Positions 26,974 to 36,479 are shown, counted from the stretch's first letter. The stretch is DNA of 61,834 bases from Bacillota bacterium (GCA_009779975.1 WRAY01000013.1:1-61834); one strand, 5' to 3'. The notes: a model not told the origin generated them from the letters alone. Made by a program: numbers and translations.

Positions 26974-27857
26974 AATTTAAAAATGTAGACCTAGCGTCTT
27001 TAGAAAATTTATACTATATATGTGAAAAATCAAGTCAAAAGGAACTTGAATTTATTCGTTATTTGTATAATAATGATTTTTCTAATTTTGACGAAAATCT
27101 TGATGTTTGTAAAAAATTAGAATTACTGACTGAAAAAGAAGGGAAATTAATTCATACTCCTGCCAATAAAGATTTCAAAACATTAGTTATTAGTAAATTA
27201 ATTGAAAAAAAATATTCCCTTGGTTCACTTAATAGTTTGCTAGATAAATTTAAGTTTGATAGAATTGAATATGTTTTTTATCCTTCTCATCAAGAAAAAA
27301 TAATTCATAAATGGGAAAGGTTTTTTTTGAATGATATTGGTTTAATATCTATAAATGAAAATAAATTAATATTTAACGACAATTTTTTAAATTTACTTCC
27401 TAACAAAAAAATATCCTTGAAAGACTTAAAAGAGAAAAACAAGCGAAAAGAAGAATTAGGGGAAAAAGCCGAACAATTTGTTTTAGAATATGAACTAAAG
27501 CAATCAAAATTTTTTCCCTTTCTGCCCAAAAATGTAATCCAACAAGTTTCTATTGATTTCGCAAATGCTGGTTATGATATAGAAAGTTTTGATAAAGAAG
27601 TTGCAAAATGCAATATTTATGAAAAAATTTTTATTGAAGTAAAATGCGTGAATAAGGAATATCAATTTTTTTGGTCTAAAAATGCAATAAATAAAGCAGA
27701 GGAATTAAGAAAGAAATATTTTTTATATTTAGTTCCGAGTAATTTTTGCGAAAAGAAATTAAAAATTATTCAGGACCCTTCCACCAATATTTTGCAAAAC
27801 AAGGCTTGGACATATGAAACTGAGCTACTAAGCATTAAGGAGGCTCATAATGTATAA
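26970..27857 (+). CDS. DUF3883-type nuclease-like protein of the defence-like operon
   Basis: 295 residues. The C-terminal 100 residues fit DUF3883 (NO VEIN C-terminal), a PD-(D/E)xK-like fold: AGYDIESFD (about 198), FIEVKCV (about 220) with the E-x-K pair, then FFWSKNAINKAEEL and YFLYLV. The N-terminal half is helical and unassigned. In known systems this domain accompanies helicases and McrBC-like restriction. It overlaps the helicase gene (ATGA) and its end overlaps the methyltransferase start by 8 nt. It is the best candidate for the DNA-cutting part of the operon; activity is inferred. Confidence 0.75.
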   Translation: MKFKNVDLASLENLYYICEKSSQKELEFIRYLYNNDFSNFDENLDVCKKLELLTEKEGKLIHTPANKDFKTLVISKLIEKKYSLGSLNSLLDKFKFDRIEYVFYPSHQEKIIHKWERFFLNDIGLISINENKLIFNDNFLNLLPNKKISLKDLKEKNKRKEELGEKAEQFVLEYELKQSKFFPFLPKNVIQQVSIDFANAGYDIESFDKEVAKCNIYEKIFIEVKCVNKEYQFFWSKNAINKAEELRKKYFLYLVPSNFCEKKLKIIQDPSTNILQNKAWTYETELLSIKEAHNV

Positions 27858-28755
27858 TTATAAAGGCATATCAAGTCAAGTGCTACATGGTCTTTGTGAA
27901 GAAAAACTTAAAGATTTAGAATTTTTTCCAACTGAATCAATAAATTTAGTTGTGACTTCACCGCCATATTCAAATCAACGAAATAAATCATATGGGGGAA
28001 CACCTGCTAATTCTTATGTAGAGTGGTTTAAGCCGATTTCTGAACAGTTATTTAGAGTATTAAAGTCAGATGGTTCTTTAATCATCAACATAAAGGAACA
28101 TGTAGAAAACGGAGAAAGATCAACCTATGTAATAGAAATGATTCTTGAAATGAGAAAACAGGGTTGGTTATGGATCGAAGAATATTGTTGGTATAAAAAG
28201 ACTGCGTTTCCAGGGAAATGGCCCAATCGCTTTAGAGATTCATTTGAAAGATGCCTACATTTCACTAAGCAAAAAAAGTTTTACATGAATCAAGAAGCAG
28301 TAAAAGTACCTATTGGTAGTTGGGCTGAAAAGCGTTTTAAGAGCATGTCTGAAAATGATTATATAAAACATGCTTCTCAAAATAATAAGCATTTGGCACG
28401 ACAGGTTTCAAATTGGTTAGATAGAAAAACTGTATTTCCTCATAATGTTTTGGTATTCGAAGAAGAACATTTTTGCTCGCCAACGAATGTTTTAGAAATA
28501 TCTCCTGTTACAAGCAATAAAAATCATAGTGCGTGTTTTCCGCTTGAATTGCCTACATGGTTTATATTACTTTTATCAAAAGAGAAAGATGTAGTTTTGG
28601 ACCCATTTTCTGGAATTGGCACCACAGCACTAGCAAGCGTGATACTGAAACGCAATTTTATAGGTATTGAAAAAGAGGAAAACTATATAAAGACAGCGAA
28701 AGAAAATATTGAAGATTTAATAAAATTACTTTTAGAAAAAAAGACTATGAAATAG
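27850..28755 (+). CDS. DNA methyltransferase (class beta) of the defence-like operon
   Basis: 301 residues. The catalytic motif TSPPYSNQRN is near the N-terminus (about 37) and the AdoMet motif DPFSGIGTT near the C-terminus (about 253), the class beta order. SPPY is common in N4-cytosine enzymes but also occurs in N6-adenine ones. The target-recognition region lies between (about 100-240). The start has AAGGAG and lies within the end of the DUF3883 gene. It likely marks self DNA for the helicase/nuclease set. Confidence 0.88.
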   Translation: MYNYKGISSQVLHGLCEEKLKDLEFFPTESINLVVTSPPYSNQRNKSYGGTPANSYVEWFKPISEQLFRVLKSDGSLIINIKEHVENGERSTYVIEMILEMRKQGWLWIEEYCWYKKTAFPGKWPNRFRDSFERCLHFTKQKKFYMNQEAVKVPIGSWAEKRFKSMSENDYIKHASQNNKHLARQVSNWLDRKTVFPHNVLVFEEEHFCSPTNVLEISPVTSNKNHSACFPLELPTWFILLLSKEKDVVLDPFSGIGTTALASVILKRNFIGIEKEENYIKTAKENIEDLIKLLLEKKTMK

Positions 28756-28805
28756 GATTGGAGATGTGGATGACACTTAACGAAACAGAAAACAGGAGTG
28801 AAATT

Positions 28806-29930
28806 ATGCTTAACAAAAAAAAGCCTGCAAATAATAAAGATGTGTCGCAGCAAACACAAACACCTACTGATAATCTAATAACTGATTTGGTTGAGATTAT
28901 TGAGAGTCGCAAGCAGTCTATGTATCGCCAAATCAATAGCGGTATAGTTTTGACTTTTTGGGAAGTCGGAAAACGAGTTAACGAAGAAATTCTTAAAAAT
29001 GAACGAGCTGAGTATGGAAAACAAATTAGTGCTACAGTGTCGCACCAATTGCAAACACTTTATGGCAGGTCATTTGGACACTCTAATTTGAAGCGTATGA
29101 TAAAGTTTGCTAGAGAATTTTCTGATGTTAAGATTGTTACTACGCTGTCGCAGCAATTATCATGGAGCCATATAAAAGATATTCTGCCACTTCAAAGCAT
29201 GGAGGCTAGGCTTTATTATGCTAGAGAAGCAGCACAACACAAACTAGGTATCAGAGACCTAAGACACCTTATATCTCGCAAAGCATATGAGAGAAGGGAT
29301 ATTGCAAACCTTGCTTTGTCAAGCCAGTCTCAGGTTCCTTTTAATATTTTCAAGGATCCGTATTTGTTGGATATGTTTGACCTCAAGGAAAATTTTTTAG
29401 AAGCGGATTTAGAAAAAGCAATCGTAATAGAGTTGGAAAAATTCATCTTGGAGTTTGGTGGCGGTTTTTCTCTAATCGGACGGCAAAAAAGAATTGTATA
29501 TGACGGGCGTGACTATTATGTAGATCTTTTATTTTTTCACCGTGAATTGCGTCGTCTTGTTGCCGTTGAATTAAAACTCGGTGAATTTAAGATGGAATAC
29601 AAAGGTCAAATGGAAGGCTATCTGCGAATCCTCAATGAAGTGGAAAGAAAAGAAGGAGAAGAGCAACCCATTGGCATTATTCTTTGCACTGGTGCTAGGC
29701 GTGGGCTGGTTGAACTTTTAGAGATGGACAAGGTAGGTATTGCCGTTTCAGAATATTGGACAAAACTTCCTCCAAAGGAACAATTTGAGTATAAGTTGCA
29801 AGAAATTATGTTGGAAGCAAAAGAGAGATTGGAGAGACGAAAAATTTTAGAAAAAGACACAAATGTAACATCAAAGCAACGGCAATATTTTATTGAACCT
29901 AAGCCTGACGACTATCCCGATGAGGATTAG
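28806..29930 (+). CDS. YhcG-type PD-(D/E)xK nuclease family protein (DUF1016)
   Basis: About 374 residues from the ATG at 28806, which has AGGAG 8 nt upstream; an in-frame ATG at 28758 lacks one. The N-terminal DUF1016 domain contains TFWEVGKRV and YGRSFGHSNLKRM, and the C-terminal YhcG nuclease domain has GRDYYVDLLFFHR and VAVELKLGEF (D...ExK). Such proteins are frequent in mobile elements near restriction systems and are predicted endonucleases. It starts 50 nt after the methyltransferase gene on the same strand, so it may be a fifth member of the operon or an adjacent cassette. Confidence 0.85.
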   Translation: MLNKKKPANNKDVSQQTQTPTDNLITDLVEIIESRKQSMYRQINSGIVLTFWEVGKRVNEEILKNERAEYGKQISATVSHQLQTLYGRSFGHSNLKRMIKFAREFSDVKIVTTLSQQLSWSHIKDILPLQSMEARLYYAREAAQHKLGIRDLRHLISRKAYERRDIANLALSSQSQVPFNIFKDPYLLDMFDLKENFLEADLEKAIVIELEKFILEFGGGFSLIGRQKRIVYDGRDYYVDLLFFHRELRRLVAVELKLGEFKMEYKGQMEGYLRILNEVERKEGEEQPIGIILCTGARRGLVELLEMDKVGIAVSEYWTKLPPKEQFEYKLQEIMLEAKERLERRKILEKDTNVTSKQRQYFIEPKPDDYPDED

Positions 29931-29985
29931 TTAGTTGACATAGAAAAAAATATCTGGAAGCCGATTAGAAGAAATTGTTGATTTT

Positions 29986-30190
29986 TCCCTCTTGTGTGTG
30001 GGGCTTGAGAAAGTGTAGCAAATACAAAAACGGTTGTCAAGGGGCAAGCGGTTGTATTTTCCAAAAATTTTTTTGCAGTAAGATTATTATAGGCAAAAAT
30101 ATTTTTGGAAAATCTCCACCGTCAGCATGACCCCTTGACAACCGTTTTTGTATTTGCTGTCGTTATAATCAAGCCCAACACACAGAGGGA
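29986..30190. repeat. Long imperfect palindrome upstream of the recombinase
   Basis: A 205-bp palindrome fills the gap. Its best arms are 28 bp and identical (30017-30044 with 30131-30158). Inner arms pair 20 of 21 bases (30056-30076 with 30093-30113), and outer arms pair partly (29986-30007 with 30170-30190). The overall form is that of a MITE or a recombinase-binding region. The right arm contains TTGACA and a TATAAT lies 23 nt further on, too far for a normal promoter. Confidence 0.75.
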
Positions 30191-30275
30191 TAATGCTTTT
30201 TTAAGGCGAGGTTCGCTCTAAAAAGGTTTGACTTAATAAAAGTTTTAAGGCATAATGCCTAGAGGAGTAACGCAT

Positions 30276-31763
30276 ATGAAAAAAGCAGTAATTTACGCAA
30301 GATTTAGTTCTCATTCTCAAAATGAACAGTCTATTGAGGGGCAACTCAAAGAGTGCCTTGCTTTTGCGGAACGCAACGGAATGAGGATAATCGGTGACTA
30401 CATAGACAGAGCTTTGACTGGAACGACTGACAAGCGACCAGAGTTTTTGCGTATGGTTGAAGAGAGCAAAAAACAAAGGTTTGAGTTTGTCATAGTTTAT
30501 CAGTTGGATAGGTTCGCACGAAATCGCTATGATAGTGCTACATATAAAGCCAAACTCAAAAAGAATGGGGTGCGTGTTTTGTCTGCGAAAGAGAACATTA
30601 CCGATGACCCAAGCGGAATATTGATTGAAGGAGTGCTAGAGAGCATGGCAGAATATTATTCGGCAGAACTCTCACAAAAGGTCAAACGAGGAGTTGCAAT
30701 TTCAGCATCAAAATTGCGTTTTACTGGCGGTGCAATACCTCTTGGCTATCGTATTGATGAAAACAAACACTATCAAATTAATGAGAGTGAAGCACCATAT
30801 GTAGTGAAAATTTATGAAATGTATGCAAGCGGAAAGACTGGGGTTGAGATTTTCAAATTTCTTAATGACCAACAACTAAAAACTACTAGGGGCGGAACAT
30901 GGAACAAAAGCAGTCTAAATAGAATTTTGGTAAACCGCCGATATTTAGGTTACTACATTTGCGGTGAGCAGGAAACAAAAGGCGGTATTCCTCAAATAGT
31001 AAATGAAGAGTTATTTGAGCAAGTCCAACAGCAAATGACACGCAACAAAAAAGCACCCTCAGCAAGAAAAGCCGAAGATGCCTATATTTTGACAACGAAA
31101 TTATATTGTGGTTTGTGTGGTTCTCTTATCACTGGAGTGAGTGGGACAAGTCGGACTGGTGAAAAACATTACTATTACAAGTGTTTCGGCTACAAGCAAG
31201 GTTGCAAGAAAAAGAATATTCAAAAGATTTTGATTGAGGATGCAGTTATTGAGGACACTCTTAAACTTTTAGATGATGAGGTCATTGACAATATTTCAAA
31301 AGCACTGCATGACCTGTTGCAAGAGGAGTTGAAAAGCGGAAACATTTCAAGACTTGAAAAACTGCTTTCGGATAACAAAAGAGCAATTGAAAATCTCATG
31401 AAAGTTTTGATGGATGGCAAGGCTACCGACTTAATTCTTGCAAAACTCGACCAACTCCAAAAAGAGCAAAAGGATATTGAACAACAACTTGAAACCGAAA
31501 GAACGGCATATTTGGACTTCACGCTCCCACAAATCCGCCGATATGTCAAAAGGTTCAAGCACCTTGATTACTCCGTCACAGCCAACCGCCAAGCCCTCAT
31601 AGACACCTTCGTTAACAAGGTTTATCTCTCCGATGATGGCAAATCAAAAATCCGCTACAATGTAACGGACTTCCATAGTGGTTCGTTTTTGGAACGAATG
31701 GTGGGTCATATTGGACTTGAACCAACGACACCTGCCATGTCAAGGCAGTACTCTCCCAACTGA
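30276..31763 (+). CDS. Large serine recombinase (site-specific integrase)
   Basis: About 495 residues. The start at 30276 has GAGGAG 8 nt upstream; an earlier in-frame ATG at 30255 does not. The N-terminal resolvase domain has YARFSS with the catalytic Ser, followed by QLDRFARN. Then come the recombinase domain (IPLGYRI to RGGTWNKSSLNRIL), a zinc ribbon (CGLCGSL...C....C about 285-320) and a coiled coil. The last 21 or so codons lie on the antisense of the tRNA-Val gene, so the C-terminus is supplied by the target site. It should catalyse integration and excision of the element at this tRNA. Confidence 0.9.
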   Translation: MKKAVIYARFSSHSQNEQSIEGQLKECLAFAERNGMRIIGDYIDRALTGTTDKRPEFLRMVEESKKQRFEFVIVYQLDRFARNRYDSATYKAKLKKNGVRVLSAKENITDDPSGILIEGVLESMAEYYSAELSQKVKRGVAISASKLRFTGGAIPLGYRIDENKHYQINESEAPYVVKIYEMYASGKTGVEIFKFLNDQQLKTTRGGTWNKSSLNRILVNRRYLGYYICGEQETKGGIPQIVNEELFEQVQQQMTRNKKAPSARKAEDAYILTTKLYCGLCGSLITGVSGTSRTGEKHYYYKCFGYKQGCKKKNIQKILIEDAVIEDTLKLLDDEVIDNISKALHDLLQEELKSGNISRLEKLLSDNKRAIENLMKVLMDGKATDLILAKLDQLQKEQKDIEQQLETERTAYLDFTLPQIRRYVKRFKHLDYSVTANRQALIDTFVNKVYLSDDGKSKIRYNVTDFHSGSFLERMVGHIGLEPTTPAMSRQYSPN

Positions 31764-31774
31764 GTTAATGACCC
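31699..31774 (-). tRNA. tRNA-Val(GAC)
   Basis: 76 nt with encoded CCA. The cloverleaf is complete: 7-bp acceptor stem (GGGTCAT/ATGACCC), D arm ACTC/GAGT, anticodon stem CTGCC/GGCAG with loop TTGACAT (anticodon GAC), 5-nt variable loop and T arm starting TTC. It is intact and is the right junction of the mobile element, which abuts its 3' end. The recombinase frame runs antisense through it to 31763. Confidence 0.93.
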
Positions 31775-31818
31775 ATGTTTATTTCAAAAAAGAAGATTGC
31801 TTCTCTTTATCGTTTAGT

Positions 31819-31847
31819 ATTGTAGCACGAAAAAAATCTTATGTCAA
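31819..31847 (-). promoter_or_regulatory. Promoter of tRNA-Val
   Basis: Minus strand: TTGACA (31842-31847), 17-nt spacer, TACAAT (31819-31824), giving a leader of about 38 nt before the tRNA. The integrated element has displaced the original downstream terminator, so transcription may run antisense into the recombinase gene. Confidence 0.8.
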
Positions 31848-32019
31848 ACATTTTTCAGTGAATAGTGAATAATTACTTTTAATTTGTTTTTCATCATTAA
31901 AAATTGTAGAAAGCAACAGACAAAAAATAAGAAGTTAAAAAAGCGACTTATCACTCTAGCAGAACTTATAATTTCAATCCCCATTCACTATTCCTTTTTC
32001 TCTGTCATACTATATTATT

Positions 32020-32718
32020 ATGTTCTCGCTCGAATTTTTTGCGGCATTACTTATTGTCATTGCAAGCGTAATTGATAGTTTTGTTTTTGGTTTTTCATAC
32101 GGCACTGCACGAGTGAAAGTGTCAAGAAAGATTATTATCTCCATCGCATTCATTGCCTCGGTTGTGATGGTTTTTTCATTTATTTTAGGCGGTTTTTTGG
32201 GGGAGATTATTCCGCCATTTGTTACTCTCATAATTGCTGTCACAATAATCGGCGGAATGGGATTTTTTAAGTTTGTTTTTGGAATTGCTACGATTTTCAG
32301 AGAGAGGAAGATTGTTGTTGAAGCAGTTGACTTAAAAAATATAATTCAAAATTCAGAATTCAAAATTCAGAATTGCAGTGAAGAAAATAAAAAAATACTT
32401 AGCACCCTGTTTTCCGCAAAACGAAATCCCCTTCTTCTTGACCGAGACAAAAACAAAATTATTTCACTCAAAGAATCTATTCTTGTCGCAATCGTTTTAA
32501 CAATTGACGGAGCAGGGGCAGCACTTAGCCTCTCGTCTCTTTTAGCATGGTATCTCTATATTATCATCTTTGCATTTGCCTTTTTTATCAAAATATTTTT
32601 TATGAAAAGCGGTCATTTTTTCGGTACACGAGTTGCAAAAAAATCAAAAATCAACCTCTCATGGCTGAGCGGATTGATTTTGATAGGACTAGCGATTAGT
32701 ATGATATTTATTTTTTAA
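32020..32718 (+). CDS. MntP/YtaF-like membrane protein
   Basis: 232 residues, six predicted membrane segments in two halves related to each other: the first has VIDSFVFGFSYG (about 16-27), the second LTIDGAGAALSL (about 164-175). An Asp in each half is typical of the manganese-exporter/YtaF family. DRDKNKIISLKESI before the second half is a family phrase. Function is therefore cation export or a sporulation-linked membrane role. A short tandem repeat encodes part of the loop between the halves (about 108-120). No ribosome site is seen. Confidence 0.75.
   Translation: MFSLEFFAALLIVIASVIDSFVFGFSYGTARVKVSRKIIISIAFIASVVMVFSFILGGFLGEIIPPFVTLIIAVTIIGGMGFFKFVFGIATIFRERKIVVEAVDLKNIIQNSEFKIQNCSEENKKILSTLFSAKRNPLLLDRDKNKIISLKESILVAIVLTIDGAGAALSLSSLLAWYLYIIIFAFAFFIKIFFMKSGHFFGTRVAKKSKINLSWLSGLILIGLAISMIFIF
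32341..32376 (+). repeat. Short tandem repeat inside the YtaF-like gene
   Basis: Alternating AATTCAAA / ATTCAGA units, about 36 nt in all, encode a loop (QNSEFKIQN) between the two membrane halves. It belongs to the class of short tandem repeats seen elsewhere in this window. Confidence 0.7.
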
Positions 32719-32807
32719 GTGAAAAGATAAAAATCAAAAATGATAATAAATTATTTTTCCGTTTTAAAAATCAACAAAACACTCTAACAACACTTTTTAC
32801 TTTTCAC
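32719..32807. terminator. Hairpin between convergent genes
   Basis: Imperfect GTGAAAAG-type arms (32719-32733 with 32793-32807) lie between the YtaF-like gene and the convergent ABC transporter gene. They are built from the GTGAAAAGT tandem-repeat class and may end transcription in both directions. Confidence 0.5.
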
Positions 32808-32829
32808 CTCTCACTCTTCACTTATATTA

Positions 32830-35800
32830 TTATTCAGTTCGCAGTGCAACCACAGGGTCTTTTTTTGCTGCGATTAAACTCGGAATAAAACCTGCGATAA
32901 TAGTAACGCCTATGCTTACTCCGATTAACAAGAGCGCATGCCAAGGATTAACAATTGCAAGCCGCCCTAAGTCTCCCGCTCCTTGCGAAACTGTCACCAC
33001 TCTTATGATAGGATTGACGACAAATGTCAGCAAGAATGCGACAAAAACGCCCATTGTTCCTGCGATTGCACCAATAATTCCGGCCTCTGCGATAAAAACT
33101 CGCCTTATGTCTTTCTTCCTTGCGCCGACTGAACGCAAAACGCCGATTTCCTTAGTTCTCTCAATAACACTGACATACATTATTATCGCAATCATCACAC
33201 TGGAAACAACAAGCGAAACAGCAGCGAGCGCAACCAACACTATTGAAATAATATTGACCATTGTTGCAACGCTGTCTCCGACTATTGCCAATAAATCTTG
33301 ATAAACTATTCGATACAATTCTCCATACTCTCCAAAGACTTCAAAAACAACTCTGTCATTCCAGTCATCCAAATGAGCGGTTAAATACTCTTTACCTTCA
33401 AAGTCAAGAGGGAATATTGAAATCCCGTTCGGAACTCTGGACGCTGCAATATTATTTAATGATACCAATCTTTGAGCATGAAAAACGCTGACCATCAAAT
33501 TGCGAACATCAGGAAGAAGCGAGAGCAGCATTTCAATCGGCAAGTCATCGCCAATCTCTTCTATAATTTCTGTTAAAATCGGACTTAAAATCTCCAATTC
33601 AGGCGGAAGATTTTGATATATGAAAGCATTTTGGGCGAGTTCAAAGAACATGTCAAATTCTTCGCTTGTCATGTTTATGAACGCTCCGACAAAATCAATT
33701 CCGTCTTCCACATCATGAAGAACTTCCGGAATTCCAAACCCTATGAGCATTTGAGTAACTAACGCCGGAGGCAAAACACCGCCTCCCCCTGCTGTTGTTG
33801 CGCTCACTATTCCATATATCATTCCGCCCATAATATCGGCAAAACCTCGGACTTCAGCATTCAAATTCCCATGAACTCGTCTTGTCATTGTTTGAACAAC
33901 TCTTTGATTTTCTACTCCTCCGTGTATCGGAAAGGGTGAGCGAACATCAAAAATACCTTCAGTTCCTCTTGCCAATTGCTCTCTTTGAGCAAGAGACACA
34001 TCAGAATTATAATTTATTTCTATAATTCGCTCTGTTAATTCTTGAGAAAATGCAATCCCCGGACGAAGCAAAGTTGACGGAGCGTTTGGATTTACCCTTA
34101 TGACCCCAACGATTGACAGTCTTATGTCCTCGGGAGCATTTAGCGAAAATTGTTCAGTTAGCGCCGAGTCAGAACGATGAACAAACCTGTTTCCAATAGG
34201 AACCTGTTCAACTAAAACATCTCTATAGACATAGTCATTTTCATCCTCATCAAAGACATATCGCCTTTCATAGACTCTTTGAAATGCCGGTTGAGGAATA
34301 TAGAAGTTGTCGTTTGCGATTATTGTGAAAAAGTCATCTAATAAAAAATCTTCCAGTCTTGGAGTTGTTGTTGGGAAATTTAATCCCAGGTCATTAATAA
34401 TATTTCTGTCAATTCGATTGTATCTGTCGACCACCAAAACAACTTCGTTATAATTTGTCGGAAAATTTCCCGCCAGCAGCGTGTATTGACCACCTTGCAT
34501 ATTTGCCCCCCACATAAATTCAGAATGGTCTAAAAACGGCTGAAATCTTCTTGATGCGAGAGGCTCTCTTTGAACAGAGTTATCTGATTGTCTTGTCACA
34601 ATATTATGTTGAATATTGTGATTAAAAACCATATCCAAAATACGACTTTGGTTAAACGCTCTAAGGTGGTCAATATATTCTTGGGTTATTCGGTTTTGCC
34701 TCATAAACTGGTCAAAACCTTGAAGCGGCGGTCTCATCCAAATAGTCACTGTGTCATCATCCGGAAACTCTATCCACCCTTCTCCGGCAACATCTTGGTC
34801 ATCATCTCCTCCCTCTAAAAGCGCCGCAAGGTCAAGGCTTGAGGCAGTTATTTGAATAGGGACATATGAGAGCATTTCAGCCTGAAATCGTTGAATAAAG
34901 CCGGTAAAACCATTTGACAACGCAAGTATCAAAGCAATTCCGATAATTCCGATAGAGCCGGCAAATGAGGTTAAAAAAGTTCTGCCCTTTTTAGTAAGAA
35001 GATTTTTTCCGCTAAGTTTTAAAGCGGTGAAAAAAGACATTGAGGTTTTTGGTTTTTTTGGTTTTGCGGTTGGCGGTTGGTGCTTGATTGTTGGTGGTTG
35101 GAAATTTTCTTCCTCATCACCTGCAAGGGACATCTCGTTATAAATACTTTCTGCTTGCGGGACACCGAGGGCAGCGTCTCCTACAATATGAACATCCTCA
35201 TTTGCAACATCCCCTTCAAAAGGCGAACTATCCCCAATAAGCACCCCGTCTTTCATCTCAACAATCCTTGTCGCATATTCGTCTGCAATTTCACGATTAT
35301 GAGTAACCATGATAACAAGTCTTGTTTTTGCAATTTCTTTAAGCAAATCCATAACAGCAACACTGGTTGTTGAATCCAATGCTCCGGTGGGTTCATCTGC
35401 CATTATTATTTCGGGATTGTTGACAATTGCTCTTGCGATTGCAACTCTTTGCATTTGTCCGCCCGATAATTGGTTTGGCCGTTTGTTTAATTTGTCACTG
35501 AGTCCGACTTCTTCAAGTGCCGCTTTTGCACGGCGCTTTCTCTCAGATGGCGAAATTCCGCTAAGCGTCAGCGATATTTCAACATTACCCAAAACCGTCA
35601 AATGCGGAATAAGGTTATAACTTTGAAAAACAAAACCTATGTAGTGATTGCGATAAGCATCCCAATCTTTGTCTTTAAAATATTTTGTGCTTCTTTCGCT
35701 TATGATAAGGTCGCCTGAGGTATATTTGTCTAAACCTCCAATGATATTAAGCATCGTGGTTTTTCCGCAACCTGACGCTCCCAAAATGGCAACAAACTCA

Positions 35801-35892
35801 TTTTGACGAAAATTGAGCGATACGCCTTTGAGCGCCTCAACCGCATTTTCACCCTCTCCATAAACTTTAACGATGTTTTCTAATTTTAACAT
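32830..35892 (-). CDS. MacB-like ABC transporter, ATPase-permease fusion
   Basis: About 1,020 residues from the ATG at 35892 (family-like start [12 protein letters not shown]). A TTG at 35919 with AAGGAG 12 nt upstream is an alternative start. The ATPase has Walker [10 protein letters not shown], signature LSGGQMQR and Walker [13 protein letters not shown]. After a linker (about 235-300) come one membrane segment, a long extracellular region of about 550 residues and three C-terminal membrane segments with the FtsX motif [14 protein letters not shown]. This is the MacB/LolCDE plan for moving peptides or lipid-linked substrates. The linker encodes interspersed-repeat sequence (35140-35175 and 35042-35105). 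Confidence 0.88.
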   Translation of the reverse strand: MLKLENIVKVYGEGENAVEALKGVSLNFRQNEFVAILGASGCGKTTMLNIIGGLDKYTSGDLIISERSTKYFKDKDWDAYRNHYIGFVFQSYNLIPHLTVLGNVEISLTLSGISPSERKRRAKAALEEVGLSDKLNKRPNQLSGGQMQRVAIARAIVNNPEIIMADEPTGALDSTTSVAVMDLLKEIAKTRLVIMVTHNREIADEYATRIVEMKDGVLIGDSSPFEGDVANEDVHIVGDAALGVPQAESIYNEMSLAGDEEENFQPPTIKHQPPTAKPKKPKTSMSFFTALKLSGKNLLTKKGRTFLTSFAGSIGIIGIALILALSNGFTGFIQRFQAEMLSYVPIQITASSLDLAALLEGGDDDQDVAGEGWIEFPDDDTVTIWMRPPLQGFDQFMRQNRITQEYIDHLRAFNQSRILDMVFNHNIQHNIVTRQSDNSVQREPLASRRFQPFLDHSEFMWGANMQGGQYTLLAGNFPTNYNEVVLVVDRYNRIDRNIINDLGLNFPTTTPRLEDFLLDDFFTIIANDNFYIPQPAFQRVYERRYVFDEDENDYVYRDVLVEQVPIGNRFVHRSDSALTEQFSLNAPEDIRLSIVGVIRVNPNAPSTLLRPGIAFSQELTERIIEINYNSDVSLAQREQLARGTEGIFDVRSPFPIHGGVENQRVVQTMTRRVHGNLNAEVRGFADIMGGMIYGIVSATTAGGGGVLPPALVTQMLIGFGIPEVLHDVEDGIDFVGAFINMTSEEFDMFFELAQNAFIYQNLPPELEILSPILTEIIEEIGDDLPIEMLLSLLPDVRNLMVSVFHAQRLVSLNNIAASRVPNGISIFPLDFEGKEYLTAHLDDWNDRVVFEVFGEYGELYRIVYQDLLAIVGDSVATMVNIISIVLVALAAVSLVVSSVMIAIIMYVSVIERTKEIGVLRSVGARKKDIRRVFIAEAGIIGAIAGTMGVFVAFLLTFVVNPIIRVVTVSQGAGDLGRLAIVNPWHALLLIGVSIGVTIIAGFIPSLIAAKKDPVVALRTE
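35042..35190 (-). repeat. Interspersed repeats in the ABC transporter linker
   Basis: Minus strand: a copy of the GTAGGGGACGCCG...CGGCGTCCCGCA type (about 35138-35178, degenerate) encodes VGDAALGVP, and a GGTTGGTGG-type short tandem repeat (35042-35105) encodes [14 protein letters not shown]. Both fall in frame between ATPase and first membrane segment. Confidence 0.65.
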
Positions 35893-35959
35893 ATATTTGT
35901 GTGAGAATCTGCAGAGCAAAAAAACTCACTACTCCTTGTGTAATATGACACTATCTCGT

Positions 35960-35988
35960 AGTATATGCATTTTTAAAAATTATGTCAA
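35960..35988 (-). promoter_or_regulatory. Promoter of the ABC transporter
   Basis: Minus strand: TTGACA (35983-35988), 17-nt spacer, TATACT (35960-35965). A small palindrome ACTATCTCGTAGT (35950-35962) overlaps the -10 region and could be an operator. Confidence 0.75.
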
Positions 35989-36090
35989 CTATTGACGAAT
36001 ACCAATTTGTTAAAAATAGATTAGAAAAAATTACAATGAAAGTAAAATTATTTAGCACCCCCCTTTGCTATACTTACTTTTAGGTATTTT

Positions 36091-36294
36091 TTAGTTAAAA
36101 ATTTTGTAGTCGAGATTATGAGGAACAATTGCAATTCTGAAAGTTTGTATATCGCCATTTTTGACAGGCAACGCAATATCTGCAGCCGCAATCAAAATTC
36201 CGTTAGTTTCAATCACCGTCATGTTGTCAAATTCTTTGAATTGTTTCAAGCCTTTGATTATTGCTTCTCTTAGTTCGATTGTTTAATTTTTTAT
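36091..36294 (-). pseudogene. Small gene with a damaged start
   Basis: A 62-codon frame (36091-36279) reads IELREAIIKGLKQFKEF ... TNGILIAAADIALPVKNG. It has protein-like composition, a perfect GGAGG site at 36300-36304 and a promoter upstream. At the expected start, 5 nt after GGAGG, stands ATA instead of ATG, followed two codons later by an in-frame TAA. Two base changes would restore an open gene. Either it is recently dead, or translation starts at an unusual codon such as the ATC at 36279. Family unknown. Confidence 0.55.
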
Positions 36295-36349
36295 ATCTAC
36301 CTCCTTTCAAGTTTTTTTTTACAGCACTCGCGATTGCTGTATTAATTAT

Positions 36350-36379
36350 ATTATAGCGTGAGATATATCGCAATTGCAA
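36350..36379 (-). promoter_or_regulatory. Promoter of the damaged small gene, overlapped by an operator
   Basis: Minus strand: TTGCAA (36374-36379), 18-nt spacer, TATAAT (36350-36355). The first GTGAGATATATC operator copy lies in the spacer, so a bound repressor would block RNA polymerase. Confidence 0.6.
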
Positions 36380-36479
36380 GCGATTTTAAATGATATTTGT
36401 GATACATCTCACTAAGTTTGTCGCTTTATGTCGAAGTGAGATGTGCGGAAAATGATAGATTTATTGTGATACATCTCAC
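36358..36479. promoter_or_regulatory. Four operator-like repeats between divergent genes
   Basis: GATACATCTCAC occurs at 36401-36412 and 36468-36479, and its inverse forms GTGAGATATATC (36358-36369) and GTGAGATGTG (36436-36445). The sites alternate in direction in front of the HTH regulator gene at 36501 and over the opposite promoter. They are the likely binding sites of that regulator. Confidence 0.65.

Noticed and set aside
30131-30176. TTGACA and TATAAT before the serine recombinase as a promoter
   Set aside because: Spacing is 23 nt, too long for sigma-A. The boxes partly come from the palindrome arm.
31678-31872. Plus-strand frame of 64 codons overlapping the recombinase end
   Set aside because: It is a translation of the antisense of the tRNA gene, a common false protein.
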